Assembly (NCBI GenBank): GCA_021307315.1
Contig: JAJSPD010000009.1
Span: 868,001 to 932,000 of the forward strand
DNA: 64,000 nucleotides
Reading direction: 5' to 3'
From: Bisporella sp. PMI_857
Lineage: Eukaryota > Ascomycota > Leotiomycetes > Helotiales > Helotiaceae
Shown here piece by piece: positions 33,237-45,826 of the stretch (the stretch's first letter is position 1; every line of letters begins with the position of its first letter). The notes beneath the pieces were generated by a model. It worked only from the letters and a program-made list of their open reading frames with translations. It was not told where the DNA came from and did no database searches. Position numbers and translations under genes: made by a program.

Positions 33237-36200
33237 ATTGGGAGAAACCATTAGAAGGGAGGAAAGGGAGCTATGATGATGATCTGAGACTTTGGCATGA
33301 GGGTGGCACGATGGTCGTCAAGCTGTATATTGCCAGTACCAGTGGAGCTCTCAAGAATTTCAGGTGTGCCTTTGACAATTAGAGCCATCATTTCCATTCT
33401 GTGGCAAGCAGGAGACTGGATCAAGCGACCTCCAGGATCTTCTATAATTCTGTCTTCAGGATCATTCAGCCTTGAATTAGTGAGCGGCAGGTGGTTCCAA
33501 CTTCCAGAGTTGCAATTCTACTGGAGCAATCCCCGGATATCGTACAGCAAGCAACTTATGTGAAATCTGCATCTACTAGAGTTGCACATCTAAAAGTATA
33601 ATTATGTCAATAATGCAACACAGATGAACGGCCGTTCTGTCGAAATTATGCCTACAATAATATCTCTATGCTACTTTCTCTCCATGATCCTCCTCACAGA
33701 TCTTGTAGCTCCCAACTTCAACAATGCCATGATCAGCTCCCATACATGGCCAACAAAAGCTGTACGCATGCTTCAATTTTTGCTTGCGCTCATATTTGAA
33801 GTCCATGCACAGACTTTTGAAAATTTTATTCTTCTTTGAAGGTCTCAGTTCTTCATATATATATATATATATATATAAGAGTAGGGCTTCCAATCACCGA
33901 AGATCAACCGAGAAATCTAGGTTGTTGCAGGAACTGAGATCACGATTCAGCTGCTAAACATTTCTGTCCTCCATGGAAGATCATGCACCAAAACTGTCAT
34001 ATCTTTCGCAAATTCCCTTTTGTGAAGAAGCTTCGGCCTGAATCTGGAGGTGTGACGGGACATTGGTCCTGTATGATGTCGTGTTCAAGATGAGTTTTGT
34101 CGATCGTTCGGCTTTTTTCACCATCTAAATTGTTGTGACACAGGCCCAGGACGCAGAATAGGGGATGGTACCTTAGGACTAAACAACCTCTTACCACCAA
34201 AGTATGCATTTGAGAAGAAGTGTAGCTGTGCTGGTATTTGGGCATTTGGGAATGCCTCATAATCTTTTAGCTTTCCCCGGCCATTGTCCAGAATTTTTAG
34301 GTGAAAGTTTGTAGAAGAGCTTCTTTTACATACGATAAAAATGAGTAGCATCTACTTTATATCTTTCCATGTTCATTGCTTGTGCATGGAATTTTAAGGG
34401 TATGATCATGCTTAGTGTGCTACAGGAATCAAGCCTTTCAACCTTAAAGTCTCATATGGAGACAAAGTAATTACGCTCTGAACAGTGGTTTGCACAGTTA
34501 TCAAAGGAGAATTTGAGCTTGGAGACGTCGTTGTTTGAAAGTATATAAGAGAGTGCTTACCCAGAAAATATTGGTTTCTATGCAGAGCAAGCAGCTTTGA
34601 AAACATAAATGGATGTAATGACGTTATCATGAATCCAAAATTTAACAACTCTGGGTGCGTATTTTACAAGCTTAAAATGCATGCTCAAATTATCGGAAGT
34701 CTTCAGTCAGTGCCAGCAGCAGAAACCGTACCGTTGATGACAATCTCCTTCAATCTGTCACCCTCTACATTATTATCGCCAAAGTTCCCCATGTTAACCT
34801 CACAACACTTAATAATTATTCAAGCGCATGTGAAATAAAAGCTCAAGGGAAGGGTATATCCAGCGGCGGTTCTAAGTATAACCACGATCCCCGATATTCT
34901 GTCATCCCAAAAGTAGCTGCTAGACTGTGGGAACCCCATTTTGCAGATTGCCTACTTAGGGATAAGCATCAAATGGAAGCGAACAGCTATCTGATAGCCT
35001 CAGTAAATGAGGATTCGCACGAAACCAAAGGGCCTGCGTGCAAACCGAACCATGTATTTGTTTCCCAAGCTGCGAGATAAATCTAAGAAAACCTATGCCT
35101 GGCTATAGATGGGCAAGCCGAGCTTTGTTAAAGTAAAGTTCGCAGGGAATAAACTCTCTAAGGCAGGTGATGCTCATAGATTCCGCCAGGTACATCTAAA
35201 AACTCTGGTTTTCTTTTTTGGCAGGTTGTTTCCAATACATGTCATGGTATAAAATCAGTGCTTCTCCAATCTGCATGCAACTCCCCAGAGAGCGGTGACT
35301 TTCCACGCGTGGAAATGATGGGTTGATCTAGCCGAGAAACCGCCTCCTCAGTTCTGAGACTGCCAGGCAATAATTGAGAGAAATGTGATGACACGCAGAG
35401 TGGCTGATAGGTGTTAAGGTAACACATCTGTGCTCCCAACTTAAACGGAATCGACTGTTTGTCGCTGCTCTTCACACTGTTTCTTTCGGGGTCGATGTTT
35501 ATATTGAAATGGACACCACATTGCCATTGCTGGGAGTGGCCAAATTTTACTTGATTGTTCAGCATATAGTGTGGGCACGTTTCAGGAAGTTTTGAGATTA
35601 ATAACGGCGCGAAAGGAATCAACATTAAGAAAGAGGGTTAAGATCTGAAAGAGAGATCTACAATGAAACAGTTCATCGAGGTACTAAAAAGTATCTAGGT
35701 ATAGTCCGAGAAGGATATTCTGTATATGAGCGCGCTCTCTTGTGGAAGATCCAAGCGTATCGTCTGTGCCGTTGTTGTAGAGAGAGAAAGGGAGAGAGAA
35801 AGTATCAGCATCGGCAAGGGAAAAGTACAGAATGAGTATTGGCATCGACATATAGCCTGTAAAGACTCAAGGATGTCGTGTTCATGGCAAAGCAATGATT
35901 TCCGAGGAAATCGAGTCAATGAATACTACCCGCGCCACATGGAGACAACCAAAGCATATGCATTTCCACCATTTGCATCAAAGCGTAATCAGTGAAGCTC
36001 CGTGCCTCCATTCCGTTCCGCCCTATTGGAAGTGTTTGTTTGCATATACTTGACTGACCTTGGAAGCCTGGAAAAGATCCCATCGACCATTAAATGCTAC
36101 ATGAATTACATGGTGCAATATACTGGCAATAGTTATGCTGGCAACTGAAAAAAGAGATAAGGATGAATAGCAAAAGGATCAAGTTTTTGGCGTGACGGAC

Positions 36201-36669
36201 GCAAAAACGTTTTCTCCGGATCCAAATGAGATATTTGTGTTCTTACACGTAAAAAAATACTGTATTACGAAGCACCGAACTAATATTAAGGTCATCACCC
36301 TAAAGTCATGCTAGAATGCTTTTGAATTACGAGCATAGGACAGGTCAGTGTTGCCATCCACCGTTTAAACGCTTGAGAAATGGGAAGAGGTTTGGCGAAG
36401 AAAAGTTTGAGAATTCATTGTCTTGACAGATACATTTGGTAGCTTGAACCTTAAGAACCGAATTCAAAACAACGCTAACATAATGGCCGGTATCTATTCA
36501 TTACAACTCGAGTCACAAAGAGCCAGTCTGATGCATTTTTAATTCTTTTATTGAGTTTCCATGAGATGCACCTTCCGGAGTACATTTTGCCAAGGCAAAC
36601 TGATAAGTCATTGCAAAGCCCGCAAAACCTCCATGACCATGAACCCCCAATACGCTCAATTAACCCCGT
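33237..36669. other. Long AT-rich intergenic region
   Basis: About 3.4 kb between the 3' ends of COX9 and RACK1. It is AT-rich with a dinucleotide repeat near 33855 and no supported exon. Its size is unusual for the window, and old, heavily mutated sequence is possible, but no element ends or family features were recognised. Confidence 0.4.
33855..33877. repeat. (AT)n microsatellite
   Basis: An uninterrupted AT dinucleotide run of about eleven units in non-coding DNA. Confidence 0.9.
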
Positions 36670-37886
36670 TTATGCTCTCGACATAACACCCCAAGCACGG
36701 ATGATGTTGTCTGTGTAACCAGCAAACAGGGTCTGTCCATCACCGCTCCACGCCAAGCTAACACACTCTGGCTCTCTGCTCTTCTTGCCAACCGCCTGGA
36801 ACTCCGGCTTCAGCTCGTCAACCTTGCTCTTCTTCTCCAAATCAAAGATGATGATGCTGCTGGAGGTGGCAGCGCAGAGCCAGTATCGGTTCGGGGAGAA
36901 GACAAGGGCGTGGATTTCGTCACCTGCGTTAAGAGAGTATAGGTGCTTTGACTCGTTCAAGTCCCAGAGCATGGTGGTTCCATCCTTTCCACCGGAAGCG
37001 CAGAGAGATCCGTCTGGGGAGATGGTGACGGTGTTAATGTAGCCCGAATGTCCAATGTGGTCGGTCTGAAGGCGACAGGAAGAGAGCTCCCAAACCTATT
37101 TAATAATTAGCTTATCGATCATAGTTCTAATTGAGTAGAACAAGATCAGATCATGCGAAGTGAAATCAGTGCATTGGTGTTGGTTTGTCTCATGGCTTAG
37201 TCTCCCAAGCTCTGAAGTAGCAAATACTTTATAGATTGCGTAGCATCATATTAAATTCGCATGATCTCTCCAACCTCGTATACGAATCATTGCTCACCTT
37301 AACAAGCTTGTCCCAACCGCTAGAAACAATGACGGGGTTTTGGGGGTTAGGGCTGAATCTAACGCATGAAACCCAATCGGTGTGTCCCTTCTCGGTGATG
37401 GTGAATTTGCAGTCTCCGAGAGTATTCCAAAGCTTAATTGTGCGATCTCGCGAACCAGAAACAATTTGTCGGTTGTCGGCGGAGAAGGACACGGAGAGGA
37501 CATCGTTGGAGTGACCAACGAAGCGTCTTGTGGTGGTACCGGTGGAGAGCTCCCAGAGGCGGAGAGTCTTGTCCCAGGATGCAGAGAGAGCATAAGCACC
37601 ATCTGAAGAAATCACCTTTTCCACAGTCTTAGTATGATGTCCATTGATCAATTCCACCTTCAATTCCAGCCAAACTTACGCAGTCAGAAACGATGTGGGA
37701 GTGGCCGTGGAGAGATCGCTTTGGGTAGCCGTATGAGGTGTCGTCGCGGGTCAAGTTCCAGATAATCAAACTCTTGTCGCGGGATCCTGACAACAGCATA
37801 TTTGGGTTTTCGAGGGAAGTTGCGAGGGAAGTGACCCAGCCAGTGTGGCCCTCAAGGGTGCCCTTAAGAATGAGTTGTTCAGACAT
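36670..37886 (-). CDS. cpcB: RACK1 / CpcB / Asc1 ribosome-associated WD40 protein
   Basis: Three exons, 37886-37680, 37615-37298 and 37095-36670, each a whole number of codons, give 316 residues, the exact usual length of RACK1. Seven WD-type repeats are visible; examples are [53 protein letters not shown] and [17 protein letters not shown]1 sits on the 40S subunit head and links translation to signalling; in fungi it also acts in amino-acid control and development. The second intron (37096-37297, 202 nt) is long and holds an apparent C/D-box snoRNA. A leader intron lies at 37889-37971. Confidence 0.97.
37163..37253 (-). ncRNA. snR24: C/D-box snoRNA, probable U24 (snR24)
   Basis: Inside RACK1 intron 2. 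The minus strand shows a C box (ATGATGC) at 37249-37243, a guide stretch GTATTTGCTACTT followed by a D'-like CAGA, a C'-like ATGAGAC, a second guide (AACCAACACCAATGCA) and a D box CTGA at 37169-37166. An outer 8-bp perfect stem (CATGCGAA with TTCGCATG; 37256-37263 with 37152-37159) brings the C and D boxes together. The ATTTGCTA element and a CACCAA before the last D box match U24 as I remember it. In budding yeast snR24 lies in the intron of ASC1, the same host gene, and guides 2'-O-methylation of 25S rRNA. The D' box is imperfect. Confidence 0.75.
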
Positions 37887-37888
37887 CT

Positions 37889-37971
37889 CTGTGAAAATTG
37901 AGAGGTCAGCGCTTCTGTTGCAAAGAGGACTTGGGAAGGTTAAATCGGTAGTAGAATCGTGGTATACTCAC
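37889..37971 (-). other. Probable 5' leader intron of RACK1
   Basis: An 83-nt intron just before the RACK1 ATG: donor GTGAGT at 37971, branch GCTGAC, acceptor TTTTCACAG. It leaves only two bases (AG) between the splice site and the ATG. Confidence 0.65.
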
Positions 37972-38547
37972 TGGCTTTGGCGTTGAAGTTGCGACGTCGA
38001 ATTTACGGGGTCGAGATGCAGCAAAGATTCCCTTCAAAATTTGTGTGCGAACTCGCTTAGGGGTGAGGCTGGTGGGGCGACCTAATCTTGGCATTCATTG
38101 ACGGGAATCCTCTTCAGCCTCGTCAACATCACAATTGTATATGTGAAAAGCCCGATGAGTATATATTGTGGCTGCAATCTAAGTTCATGTGAAAAAGCCC
38201 CCGATAGTATATTATGGCTTTCCTTCTCTACCTCTTGGACCAGAGTATTGGAGCTCTCCGCTAATAATGTAGCCCAGCCTATCATCTTATCGGGAAGACG
38301 TTGCTTTAGCGTCTTTCCTATGCTTGATGTTGAACTTTTCACAGATTCATCGAACCCCGTATTCAGAACTAGATGCGAATATCGAATGCCTATCGATAAC
38401 ACTAGGATTTTTATATTAAATCACGAAGTCTTTTAGAAAGGTTCCCAGTCTTCTTCCACGATCGCAATTCTATTTAAATAGGAGGTATCTTGCGCTCTAA
38501 AGAAACACCCGAATGTCCCAAAATCAAACCATAGTAACGAAATCGAT
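37972..38547. other. RACK1 upstream region and spacer
   Basis: Holds the RACK1 leader exon and promoter, and the 3' spacer of the permease gene. An ATG at 38094 starts an open stretch that, after leader splicing, would run out of frame across the RACK1 start. Transcription may begin downstream of it. Confidence 0.4.
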
Positions 38548-40531
38548 CTAGCTCTCAAGATCTCTCTTGCCTCCAGTCATGTTAACCTCACCATGCTTGT
38601 AATCGTCTTGCTTTCCATGAACATGCTCCTCACCATATTCACTGCTTGTATCATTTCCATAAGCCACTGATGCTGGAATCTCTTCCCCAACTTCCATCCA
38701 AACATCACTGGTTGCAGGCACTGGCGAAATTTTGCAAAGGGCATAATATGTACCCGCGGCCGCAATGAAACCAGCGAAGAAGTTGACATGATAGACATAA
38801 GTCGCACCAATTGGTACTTTCTTTCCGATAGCTCCAACAAAACCTACAATATTGGGAAGGATGCCAGCTATATAGGCAGTGTATCCGCGCCAATGGAAAC
38901 CAAAAGTAAAGTAGTATGGGCTTGTTTTCTTCGCACTGTAGAGCTCCTTGACTTGCAGGTAACCTTTGCGCACAAAGTAATAGTCGCATATAATGACTCC
39001 AGCAATGGATGAGAGGAAAACAGAGTACGCGGACAGGTAAGTGGTGAAATTGTTGGCGGACGAAAGTAAGTTCCATGGGCACATGACAAGGCCAACGAGA
39101 GCACAAACATAGCCTCCGCGCCGGATGTTGATGTACCGTGGAAGAAGAGCTGTCATATCTGTTCCTGCCGAGACAGAGTTTGCAGCAATATTGGTACCCA
39201 ACTGAGCAAGAGCAAAAGCCGCTGAAATGAAGAATACGCCAGCTCGGTTCTTAGATCCACCTTCGTCAAGGAAAGACTGCAAAAGTTCAAGAGGATCCCA
39301 GATAGGATCACCCTTAAAGATAACAGTAGAGGATGACGGAACGATGATCCCGATAAAGGAGGTAACTGCAAAACCGATGGGAATCGTGAGAAGTTGTGAC
39401 CAGAATGCGTCCTTCGGCTTGCGAGCAAAACGAGAGAAATCAGGATCGTTCTAGGATCATCAGTTCTGGAGAACATCTCGGAAGGAAATTGAGAGCTGAT
39501 ACATACCACGATTAGGGTTGCAAAATTTGCGATAGCAGACATGATCCCGGTGACAATTCCCCATGCCAATTTAGAGCCATGAGACGTATTTCCCTGCTTC
39601 ACAATTGGTCCAATTCCCTTTGCTCTTACCAGAGCCCAAATGAAAAAGGCGATTCCAGCTGTGGGAACGATATATGCCTTTGCGGTGAAAAGATGGCGAA
39701 TCTTGTGTACAGGAAACCAGATCGCTGGCAGGGAGATCAGCCAGAAGAGGAAGAACGAAACAAAGTCGACGGTATTCGTTCCTGAGCCGGGAATACCATT
39801 ATGGATTTTATTAACATTCCACGAGGTCCAAATGGACGAAATCATGAGCTTGATGCAATGACCGCCAATCCAGGCCTGCACACCGTACCAAATACATGCC
39901 ATGGCAGCTCTGTTAAAGACTGGCCACAGAGCACCCCAGATACCGAAGGATGACCGGGAGACCACCGGGAATGAGATGTGATAAGTCGCTCCGATTCTTC
40001 CTGTGAGGACAATAAAGAAAGCCGCTATGCTATATCCTACCCAGACACATATCCAGGATTGCCACCAACTTAGACCAGAAGACACTATCATAGAGGATGA
40101 TATCATCCATGTATTCTATCCTCTCGAGTCAGAATAACGATGGCAATTGATCTTACGCGATTGCGACTTACGATGTTGAAGGAATCAGCTACCCAGAATC
40201 CTACGAAGTTCCAAGGACCCCATTGTCTCCGTTCTGGCTCAACAGGTTTCAAATCGTGATTGTGCAACATCAGTTGCGCGTTTGTTAATCCTGGCTCATT
40301 ATCCACGGCGACTTTATCCATGAAATGGGCGAACTTCGAGGACTTGACCTTCTCCATGATGATATCAAAATAGTAAGATTTGTCTGAAGAGTGCTGATAA
40401 GATTCTGTGGTGAAAGTTCCCTCAGCAATATTCCCTAGTAGTGGAGCTAACTCAGGCCGGACCCGTTGATGTAATGGTCGTCGGGGAAGCTTGAAGCTTG
40501 AGGTTACTTCTGCGTCCTGAGAGGGGCGCAT
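38548..40531 (-). CDS. NCS1-family permease (uracil/allantoin/uridine type)
   Basis: Three exons, 40531-40172, 40115-39507 and 39450-38548, all in whole codons, give 623 residues. Introns are 56 nt each (GTAAGT...GATAG; GTATGT...CCTAG). The protein has about twelve hydrophobic segments. NCS1/Fur hallmarks are the entry NTWMISSSMI with WGPWNFVGFWVAD before it, GRIGATYHISFPVVSRSSFG, the NDPDFSRFA motif, QLGTNIAANSVSAGTDMTALLP and CDYYFVRKG. These are proton-coupled plasma-membrane carriers for uracil, uridine, allantoin or related compounds. Both termini are hydrophilic, and the acidic C-tail is typical of endocytic regulation (inference). Substrate cannot be read from sequence. Confidence 0.92.
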
Positions 40532-43175
40532 TTGATTAATTATATACGTGCTCTGGCCGTCATCCCAAGGAGATGATCACCACGCCATTAAGCACCCTGC
40601 AAGACTTTACCAGCCCAGGACTTAAGTCAACCATGTTGTCGGCGATGTGATATTCAGTTCGGCCCTAGGGTGTTGAGGCTACATACAGCGGCTATCTTGG
40701 CATAGATAAGGAGATAATCTTTTTTGGATTTCAACCCTTTGAGTTAGCAGAGACATTGCGTTGGTAGACAATAGCTCAGTAATTTCATTGGGCGCTAGGC
40801 TACCAGTTGCAGAAGAATTAGCGTCTAAAGATACTCATGCAGCGGTGTCGCCGCGCGTGGGGAATGTATGATGCACATTTTACGGGACTGGCGCTGTACA
40901 TGACGGCCGCCGCGGGCCTTGCGACGAGGCTGGGGGGTCCCTTATCGTAGATCGGAACGGGATACCCAATCACCATTCGCCGGCTGCCGAATTACTGCCC
41001 CGCGGTGACCATTTAAAAGTTGAATGAACAACCTATCAAGAAGCCTACTTCTCCGAGAACGCAAGGGGCGTGCCAATTGAATGGGGGGAAAAAAAGGAGC
41101 AGGGGTCATGATAACAAGAATGTTTACTCGATGACATCGAGTAAGCCTCCAAACACTTTTGCGGGGAAAGCTTCTAGGGGGGTTGAACATTCAATATCTC
41201 TAGACTTGGAAATCTCGCTGTTCACTTAGGTTACATTGGCCCCCCAATGCTCCAAGGAAAGAGAAAAAATGAAAATGAAAAATTCTCATCTCGCGGTTCC
41301 CATTTTGACTGGAGCCGAGATGTTCGCCGCGGGCAGATTTTGTATAGACTCTGAATACCTTGTTTCCTTTTCAAAGGTCAACATCACCCGGAGAACCCCA
41401 GTCGAAACATAGCTCCTATTCACATAACACAATTGTAACGGGACGGACCCATCTGGACATTAAAACATGACCTTCTTTATCACAACGTAATATGCTTTAC
41501 TTAGTATTTTCTTCCCTTCCCTTGACGCTTTGAACCTTGTACTATATCTGATCAATGACCATAAAAATAGTACTTATGTAGAGGAAATAAAATCTGCTGT
41601 ATGAGATAGAAACAATGCTTATCGTCAAAGGCCTGCATACGAAGTCCACTGGTAGTACAGCATATCCATGCCATGCGTTCATCCCACCTACTTGGTACTC
41701 GGGTCTCTGGCATATGGTCCCCTCATATGCCTATCGCACCCAAGTAGTTTGAGATTGTAACCAGAGAGATGCACTACGCATCCGATCATTTGATACGCTA
41801 TGGGATCTGCAGTAAGCTCACCCTGAAAGGAAGGATGCGACAGTTAGAGACTCTGGGTGCCAAGCAGTAAGTACCCTTTTGAACACCATCAATCCGGAAC
41901 GGGACGAGCAAGACAATCAGAAAAGACAAATTATACCAAGCCGAATGAATGGAGGAACTTTCTCCTTTCGTCATCAAAAATAAATCCGCTAAATTGTCCT
42001 TTCAATTTCTCAGTCACTCTAAGAGTATGGTGGTCAAACCTAGAAGCAGCTCATATCGAACGCTCCAGCATGAACAGCGCAGCAATAATAAAAGAATGAA
42101 CATACTAAGTCCGCAGGACCACGCCTGTATCTCACCAAGGCTTCTTATACCTATCACGCTTCTCGCGTGCAGACGGTATTTCTTCTGGTCTCAACAAGAT
42201 CTGAAATGGCGATTACTAACGAAATGCTAGTGTAACGTTTTTAAATTCATGAGCCGTTGCGGGGCTTAAACGATTAGTGACGCGCCCAAGATTATAGTCG
42301 CCTGTCAGCAAGACTCAATTTTAATGAACGCAAACCAGGAGAGAATATATACTTTGCCGTCAGGATATTCCTTCGACACCAGGGGCAAACTCGAAAGCTT
42401 GAGAGATCAAATTCCTTGGTGCAAAGGGGTTTGTTTGGTTGTAGTTGTTTATAGTTTGTCCGCAACAGGAGAGTATCTGCTTTTGGCCAAAGTCCGAATG
42501 GGTTTGTCAGCGCTCGAAGTCGGAGAAGATGGGTTGATCTCAGTTCAAGAAGCATTAGTGAGGGTTGTGGCATGAAGAATATACACGATGTAAAGTACCC
42601 TCATCTTGCCCTGTTTGAGACCAAGCCGAAAATGGTCTAGCTTTGACTTTCATCAGCATATATCCTACAGCTGAACATGAAACACTTTGGATAAACTATT
42701 TAACGAAAACATCTGACTTAACAGTACATACAACGTAAATCTTATGAATCATGCAGGATTACCACCCAAAACGGACCGCCGGACCGCCCCATGGGTCAAG
42801 TAAAGTGCTAATATAGTATTATGGGGTCTCCAGATTTTCGCAGCGCCGCCTCCGGCATTCTAGTGGTGCATCAATTGGACGCCGGTACTTGGGTCGTGAA
42901 TAAATTAGTGTTTGGTACCTCGCCGCGTCGTTCCGTCAGAGCGGAGCCATGCATCCGGTCACGTTCAGAGCCATCCAATATACAGAAAGATACTTGGTAC
43001 TTGGCTGGTTGGTGGTTGACGAAAGCTCAGGCTCATGCTTTGCTTTGGCGCAATAAAATGGCGACTTTCCTTTCTTATATACTTGTTCCTTTATCCCCGC
43101 ATAAGTTCTGTCTCCCAGTCTCTCCTCGTACAACCTTATTATTGCCTCTAAATTGCTCACTTTAAGTAAGCAAGG
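40532..43175. other. Long intergenic region upstream of AA9 and NCS1 genes
   Basis: About 2.6 kb. Only short unsupported frames occur (for example 42324-42575, which opens without conserved features). The right end is the promoter of the first AA9 gene and holds a tandem CGGACCGC site. Confidence 0.4.
42772..42787. promoter_or_regulatory. Tandem CGGACCGC repeat upstream of AA9 gene
   Basis: Two abutting copies of CGGACCGC about 390 bp before the AA9 start. CGG half-sites in tandem are the usual target of Zn2Cys6 regulators, a class that includes the cellulase regulators of fungi. The role is inferred. Confidence 0.3.
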
Positions 43176-44213
43176 ATGAAGTTTCAAAACACTTTCTCTT
43201 TGGCGGCCGTTTTTGGCGTGGCCTCCTCCCACTCGATCTTCACACAGTTAACCTCTGGCGGAACTCAATATGGTGGGCCACGTGCGTTTGGACATGGATA
43301 TCCATATCTGACAATCATTAGGTATTGGTGAAGGTGTCCGGGTTCCATCTTACGACGGAGTGAGCCACAAACTCTTTTTGGGTGATGAACCAAGTAGCTA
43401 ACTTTGCTGAAGCCAATTCAAGATGTGACCTCCAACTATATTGCATGCAACGGTGGTCCAAATCCCACTACCGCGACCTCAAAGGTCATCAACGTAGCCG
43501 CTGGCTCTACAGTGCAAGCAACATGGAGACACACGCTGCAAAGTGGCCCTGAAGACGTCATTGATGCAAGCCACAAGGTAACACTAGATCACTGATCCCC
43601 AAGAAGAGCACATCTCTCTGACCATTCTTCTAGGGTCCAGTTATTGCGTACTTGAAGAAGGTTGGCAATGCAACCACGGATGTTGGTTATGGAGCTGGAT
43701 GGTTCAAGGTCTCAGAAGCCGGTCTCAACGTTGCCGGTAAGATTAGTGACCAAACCCGACCTGACTCGGCTAACCAATTCTCAAGCACAAACATGGGCTG
43801 TAACAGATCTCGTAAGTCGCTTTCTCCTTTCCCCGTTTGAATACCACTAACCAATTCTCAGATCGCTGCAAAGGGTGTCCAGCAAATCCCCATCCCAGCT
43901 TGTATTGCTTCGGGGCAATATCTGCTGCGTGCAGAACTCGTCGCCCTGCATTCCGCAGGCTCATCTGGTGGAGCTCAATTCTACGTAAGTTCTGTCCCAT
44001 ATATATATATATATATATATGAATTTGCGATGTCCTAACGAGCCGTAGATGGAGTGCGCACAAATCAACATCACCGGGGGCACTGGCGCAAAGAGCCCAG
44101 CAACTGTCAGCCTCCCTGGCGCATACAAGGCATCTGACCCTGGAATCACCATCAACATTTACCAGACTCTTACCAGCTACACCATCCCAGGTCCTTCGGT
44201 ATTTAAGTGCTAA
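43176..44213 (+). CDS. AA9 lytic polysaccharide monooxygenase (first copy)
   Basis: Seven exons, 43176-43272, 43322-43359, 43413-43577, 43634-43736, 43786-43811, 43862-43984 and 44049-44213, give 238 residues in a perfect frame. Signal peptide residues 1-18 end in ASS, so the mature protein starts at His19 (HSIFTQL), the first copper ligand. The second His is in ASHKGPVIAYL and the axial Tyr in GGAQFYMECAQ. AA9 enzymes are secreted copper enzymes that oxidatively cut cellulose and some hemicelluloses. There is no cellulose-binding module. The C-terminus ([11 protein letters not shown]) is typical. One exon is only 26 nt, and intron 6 contains an (AT)n run. Confidence 0.93.
43999..44020. repeat. 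(AT)n microsatellite inside an AA9 intron
   Basis: Eleven AT units within the last intron (43985-44048) of the first AA9 gene. Confidence 0.9.
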
Positions 44214-44849
44214 GGTAAATTTGAGGTGACATAGTTTTGAAGATGAGAGATCCTGTTCTGAAGTTGAGGAGAGACCTTCGTTTTGTGGTTGTCTGTAGAT
44301 ATTGTTGGGTTGTGGGTTAGATACTTTTTGGAAGAATTTGAAGCTGTACATATTTACTTCGAATATATCAAACATCACTAAACCGGAACCAATTTTCCAC
44401 CTTGTTATACCTTGCTTGTAGAAAGCTTATTCTGCCCGACCTGACGAAAGTCTCAAAGGAGAACAATAACAAGAATAGAAGACTTTTTCTGATAGTGCTT
44501 TTCTACTGCGATCTCAAGAATCTTAAGTCGAGACACTCTATACCACAGGTATCTATATGCCTGGCAGCCCGACATGAAAGCAAAAACGGTTGAGAGTCGG
44601 GTTGTGCCGCTAAAGAAACCAGATATTCATTGCTCCTCAAAAATGGTTAACTCTGCCACATTTTCAACTTGCATCTTTGTTGCAAAGAGACACATTGCAG
44701 AAAACAACATCGCAAATAATTGTAAGGTTGAACGTCCAGAGTCATGTATATATAGTGAGGCATATCATTCCAGCAATATCTCACATTCCCTTAACTATGT
44801 ACAAGAATTCCTTCCATCATTCACCTCATATAGGGCCCCATCCGCCAAC
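44214..44849. other. Spacer between convergent AA9 genes
   Basis: About 640 bases of 3' flanking sequence shared by the two tail-to-tail AA9 genes; no other feature was found. Confidence 0.5.
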
Positions 44850-45729
44850 CTAGCAAGTGGCCACAGCCGGGCCCGGAATCGTATAGCTAACAAAGTTATT
44901 GTAGATGTTCGCGGTGTATCCCGGATCGGTTGCCTTGAAAGCGCCCGGAATGGCCACCTTTGGACCGAGATCCTTCGAGCCGCCTCCGGTAACCTTGACC
45001 TGCGCACAGCCGATGTAGAATTGAGGCAGCGCTCCTGGGTTGTGGATGGCGAGCTGCTGAATGCGGATCAAATATTCGCCAGCAGGAATACAACTTGGAA
45101 CGTTGAATGTGAATGATTCTGCTTGCTCTTAGTACTTACATGTGGAGGTCAGTTCAGGGAGGCTTACGCTTGAGGGCAGCATTCCACGTGCCTCCTGGGA
45201 ACTCAGGGCCAATATCGAGAATCTTGAACCAAACACTACCGCTGCCATCAAATGCTGCAGCGGTGCTTGGGGCCTTGGCCATGTACACGGAAACTGGGCC
45301 TTGGTGATAGACAGCACTGTCACATTGTCAGATGTGTATGGGACCGATATGTGTTGCGTGGGGATACTGACACGTCGGCAGTGAATGATACGGAGGAGCC
45401 GGCAGCTATCGAGACTGTCTCAGTGGCGGAGCCGCTGGCGCCTCCAACATTACATCTCAGATCATTCGAAGCCAAATCTAGAGCGGTCAGAGACGTAGAC
45501 ACAGATGCATATATCGGCGAGAAGCATACCAGTCACGGGCGAATTATAGTTGGTATTCTTTCTGATATATAGATAGACCGGGTTGAGCTTCCCATTGGCG
45601 GTGAATTGCTGGAAGATGTCTGTCTTAGAATTAGGTCTGGAAGGCTTTGGTAAGATCTCACAACTCACAATGGGCAGATGCCTGGCTGGTAAGTGCCATA
45701 AGGCCAACCGACAAGGACGTAAACTTCAT
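44850..45729 (-). CDS. AA9 lytic polysaccharide monooxygenase (second copy)
   Basis: Five exons, 45729-45669, 45619-45530, 45477-45372, 45316-45168 and 45118-44850, give 224 residues. Signal peptide 1-19 ends in ASA, with mature His20 as first copper ligand (HYIFQQF). The second His is in [12 protein letters not shown] and the axial Tyr in [20 protein letters not shown] and the ending [11 protein letters not shown] are standard. The donor of exon 3 is GTCAGT, and phase requires it. There is no binding module. It faces the first AA9 gene tail to tail but differs clearly in sequence, so it is an older paralogue, not a recent duplicate. Confidence 0.93.
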
Positions 45730-45818
45730 GATTTTTATGATCAAAAGCGAAGATTTTGACTCGAATTCAAATAGGACAGCAGTGGCTTGACGCAGGAGTG
45801 CACGTAGGCGCAGCGAAG

Positions 45819-45826
45819 CTTTTATA
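45819..45826 (-). promoter_or_regulatory. TATA box of second AA9 gene
   Basis: TATAAAAG on the minus strand, about 90 bp before the start codon, a normal distance for a strongly inducible fungal gene. Confidence 0.55.

Noticed and set aside
33237..36669. AT-rich gap considered as a RIP-mutated transposon
   Set aside because: No terminal repeats, transposase or reverse-transcriptase remnants were recognised, and AT content alone is not enough.
42292..42575. Opposed frames of ~80-90 codons near 42.3-42.6 kb
   Set aside because: Both strands are open at once, neither shows domain features, and composition looks random.
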